Below, piece by piece: positions 61,237 to 64,000 of a stretch of 64,000 nt of DNA. The DNA is taken from the NCBI GenBank assembly GCA_027922465.2, contig BQMF02000277.1, positions 372,001 to 436,000 on the forward strand, in the 5' to 3' direction. A program made the position numbers and the translations under genes. This stretch comes from Turritopsis dohrnii. Its lineage: Eukaryota > Cnidaria > Hydrozoa > Anthoathecata > Oceaniidae. The notes beneath the pieces are model-generated. The model had not been told where the DNA came from and ran no database searches. It saw only the letters and a list, made by a program, of their open reading frames with translations. Numbering within the stretch: the stretch's first letter is position 1; each line of letters starts with the position of its first letter.

Positions 61237-61500
61237 ATGGCGGCAGCTACAGTAAACATCATTCATAGAGATCCATCTATTCAGGAATTTTTCCATCAAA
61301 TAGCCCTTTTAGTAAATCGTATTGGGCAAAAGGATTATTCTTTGGATGAGTTAAGTGTGTTCTCAGTGGTTCTGGACAAAATGATCGTCACGCTACTTGC
61401 TTTTCAACAGGACTATTACCAATCAGCTAGTCTGCTTTCTCTTCTAATGAAGCGTTTGAAAATATTCGCAGAGGAAATAAAAAGAAAAAGCTGGCCTTAA
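61237..61500 (+). CDS. Unidentified 87-residue ORF within the palindromic element
   Basis: ATG in a fair context (aaatATGGCGGC), 87 codons, ending in TAA. The product is helical in character: IQEFFHQIALLVNRIG, DELSVFSVVLDKMIVTLLAF, YYQSASLLSLLMKRLKIFA, with basic KRKSW at the end. No signal peptide or domain recognised. Because it lies between the element's arms, it may be cargo, a captured host exon or the first exon of the element's own protein. Could also be chance. Confidence 0.35.
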   Translation: MAAATVNIIHRDPSIQEFFHQIALLVNRIGQKDYSLDELSVFSVVLDKMIVTLLAFQQDYYQSASLLSLLMKRLKIFAEEIKRKSWP

Positions 61501-61659
61501 AACACGACTGGCAGCTATTTGTTGATTTGAGCTGAAGTTTGACAAGATTCGTCCTGCTAGGATGACCTGCACGATTTTAGATTTCGAGGACCAGACAGTT
61601 TAAAACACAGACTATACAACGCAAGGTTATTATATAAGTAGTTACTATAAAAATTATGA

Positions 61660-61890
61660 TTTAAATGGAATATGGTTTATTGAACACGAAGACATTTTGC
61701 TGAACATATTATATACATATTTCATTGAATATGTTCGATTTTTTATTGAATATGTAATGTGTCGTTGAACATAAATATAGTATCACTAAACAATACGAAT
61801 TATTAATCTATAATATAATGTTTCATTGAATATATATAATGTGTTGGTTGAATATATATAGTATATCACAAACATTATATGATGTTATTG
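61660..61890. repeat. Imperfect ttgaatat-rich repeat array
   Basis: Blocks of the form (t)ttcattgaatatata/gttgaatatatata recur every 30-45 bp, followed by the inverted segment at 61889. Low-complexity array inside the palindromic element. Confidence 0.5.
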
Positions 61891-62545
61891 AATATTGCTA
61901 CATTTGAGCAACCATATCCAACTGCATTATTTGTTGGACGACTTGTGTTTGTTGAAGTGAAGTCGTCCAACGCAATATTGAAACTGTTGGATGACTTGTG
62001 TTCAAAATGTTCTACCTGCGGGATAATTAATAAATGTTCTGCAAAATACTCTGGTAATTGAATGAGTGTAATGATGGCGAAACCAATGCCAGGATCGAAT
62101 GCGGAGGTAAGAAAGTTGTTCATATGTTTTGTTTCTTTCCTCATAAATGTACAGCGACTAACAAGTTAATAGTAAGAAGTGGCGATAGCTGTATACTACC
62201 ACTGTTTATTGGTAGTAGGTAAACAATTGGTAACAATTGTTTACCACTTACTCCGAAGAGCAGCCATTATATTAGTCATGTAACGTGCAATAATGTCGAT
62301 ATTTCGCAGAATATCCATGAAATTGTCCCGCAGGAGAATTTGGCGCTCGCAGAAGTCATCCAACAGTTTCAATATTGCGTTGGACGACTTTACTTCAAGA
62401 AACACAAGTCGTCCAACAAATAATGCAGTTGGATGGCTTCACTTAGAAACATAAGTGAAGTGATTCGAAATGCGTTGGATGACTTCAGTTACGAAAGTAA
62501 CAGGAGTAGAATTGTCCATGTCCCCTATGGGCTTCCGTAGAAAAC

Positions 62546-64000
62546 AATGTTATCCAGCGTACGTGTACTAATTTTTCTTGTTTTTTTGTATTTATTGTTT
62601 GTTGATTTATAGAGTTACTTTGTATATGTTGCTCTGTGTTGTAGCCTAAATACTCAAGCTCATTTCTTCACTTCGTTGTACTATCTCGGTTGCGCTCTAT
62701 ATTTCTGACCACTCAACAGATTCTAAAGTAAACGTAGACATACCTTAATGGTAAAAATTTTCACGTGTACTAATTTTTGTCTATTTGCGCAAAAATGCAG
62801 AAATGCATTAAAATTATAATGAAAATTATGCGCAAAAGGGCAAAACACTGCTTTTGTAGATTTATTTACCCTTTAGACCCCCGGAATAATTTGATTGATG
62901 ACATAATATGAACTTAATGTCACTTGAAAAACGTTCTTTTGTCATTAAGTATATCGTTTAACGTTTGATATAAACTAGTCAACTATAATCGCGCGAAAAT
63001 TTCTACCATTAAGCTATACATTTTAAATTAATTAAAGATGGGAAAAACTCCATACAACATGAAACGGGAAGCACATTGTTCTTTTTGTAAAAAAATGTTT
63101 TCCATTGATAAATGTGGTTCGTTGCAAGGTTTGACAGTGTTCAAATGAATTTTCTGAGAATCGTTTGAGTTTGAAATTTTGTTACAGGCAAAAAATTCTC
63201 GGCATCGGATGTAGTAAGATATAGTATGTCCACTATAGTTATTTTAATTAGAAATTTGACTAGAATGTTCGTTTGCAGTTTCCCCTTGTTATTTTGTTCT
63301 AACAATTAGCTTAACTTTGTATTTTATAACTTTAACGTTTTATTTGAAAGTTATGTTTATATTTTAAAAACTGATAGCAATTTTATTTTTGGACAAATAC
63401 AACTAAAAGTTTTGAATATGGTTTTCAAGAAGTTTGTTTCATTATGCCAGAGACAAACAACGATATATTCTGCTATATCGCTCAGTAGCATTTTAGATTT
63501 TAGTTGCTTTATACATGTGTCCTATAAGTTTCATATTTTCTGAACAGTTATATAGCTTTCATTTTTTCAACCAGCTGGAAACAAAAAACGTAAATATTTT
63601 CGAGAATATTAGGTTACCAAACAAGATGTATGAAAGCGGTGAAGACTGACTGCATGAAATATCGCTTACAGTGTAATCTACACCTGTCTGTATTTTGTGG
63701 ATATTTCAAATCAGTATTGCCATTTGAGGAGCACTTACTTTGACCACGTGAAAGCAAACTGCTAGCAGTATTCCTTTACAAAACAAAACATCAAAGAAAA
63801 AGTACACAATAACATTTTGAGAATAATTTTGAAAGAAGTTTAACGGCAAGTATAATAGAAAGACAAACTACAAATAGCATACTTAATTGCATATAATTAA
63901 GCCAACTTTAGGAGTTTGATAGTATAAGCAAGATATTTACAACAAATTGTGCGTTATGTAAGGTACTCACTCTGCAATGTGTTTCAGTGCTAGGATCACG
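62546..64000. other. Right edge, no confident gene
   Basis: AT-rich. Contains a 36-codon ORF at 63038 (separate entry). At the very edge a minus-strand donor-like GTGAGTACC after DPSTETHCR (about 63968-64000) hints at an exon running out of the window; too short to call. Confidence 0.3.
63038..63148 (+). other. Small ORF with BED-finger-like start
   Basis: 36 codons (MGKTPYNMKREAHCSFCKKM and on). The H-C-x2-C and FSID pattern resembles the first half of BED-type zinc fingers in hAT-derived genes, but the downstream His pair is absent and a stop follows. Possibly a fragment of a transposon exon. Low confidence. Confidence 0.25.

Larger units (their letters stand above)
60858..62539. mobile_element. 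1.68-kb composite palindromic element, TACGGMAGCCCATAGGGG termini
   Basis: The left end TACGGCAGCCCATAGGGG and the right end (read inward) TACGGAAGCCCATAGGGG start inverted repeats of about 65 bp. GAAAAC flanks both ends (60852-57, 62540-45), a likely 6-bp target duplication. Inside, 61889-61918 is the inverse of 60925-60955, and 61912-62008 is the inverse of 62352-62448, with repeated hairpin blocks around tccaac/gttgga. It carries the small ORF 61237-61500. No transposase; superfamily not recognised. Confidence 0.7.

Noticed and set aside
1..64000. Bacterial or phage gene cluster
   Set aside because: GT-AG introns throughout, animal protein families and LINE/MITE content; no operon structure or bacterial genes.

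Overview
This is a eukaryotic window, AT-rich and gene-sparse. It carries multi-exon animal genes with GT-AG introns, one full-length LINE and many small DNA-transposon relics. The gene set (eIF4G, an SFT2 vesicle protein, a claudin-type tetraspan, an SLC5A7-type choline transporter) is metazoan. The repeats (a CR1-like LINE with a 2A motif, an intron-bearing KRBA2-type integrase gene, a Mutator-like transposase, many TA- and TTAA-flanked MITEs) and the high AT content suggest a cnidarian or similar marine invertebrate. That is inference; no marker here fixes the species. All exon coordinates below were derived by hand from splice sites and reading phase.

Layout. 0-5 kb: an internally deleted Mutator-like transposase (+), then a five-exon KRBA2/Ginger-like integrase gene (-) whose third exon is split by a TTAA-flanked inverted-repeat element. 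5-11 kb: a full-length, apparently intact LINE (+) inserted into a ~600-bp dispersed repeat; an uninterrupted copy of that repeat lies at 51.7-52.3 kb. 12.4-30.3 kb (perhaps to 33.8 kb): eIF4G (-), 24 coding exons in unbroken phase, with a large repeat-filled intron at 18.7-26.4 kb. Two plausible + strand exons of an unknown gene lie inside its 5' intron near 32.3 kb. 35.3-38.4 kb: SFT2D-like gene (-), six exons. 42.3-43.7 kb: claudin-like gene (-), four exons. 44-51 kb: mostly non-coding with small repeats. 51.4-53.0 kb: two-exon glycine-rich repeat protein (-), attacin/diptericin-like at low confidence. 55.2-58.8 kb: high-affinity choline transporter homologue (-), eight exons. 60.1-60.8 kb: decayed Tc1/mariner transposase (+). 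60.9-62.5 kb: a 1.7-kb palindromic element with a small unidentified ORF. 62.5-64 kb: no confident gene.

The host genes are unrelated housekeeping, membrane and signalling genes and form no operon or pathway; all the well-supported ones lie on the minus strand. The most interesting points are (1) a 2A-type ribosome-skipping motif between a signal-peptide-like leader and the PHD finger of an intact LINE, (2) a TTAA element splitting an otherwise phase-perfect integrase gene, (3) pre- and post-insertion copies of the LINE target within the same window, (4) the attacin-like intracellular glycine-rich protein, and (5) the composite foldback element at 60.86-62.54 kb.
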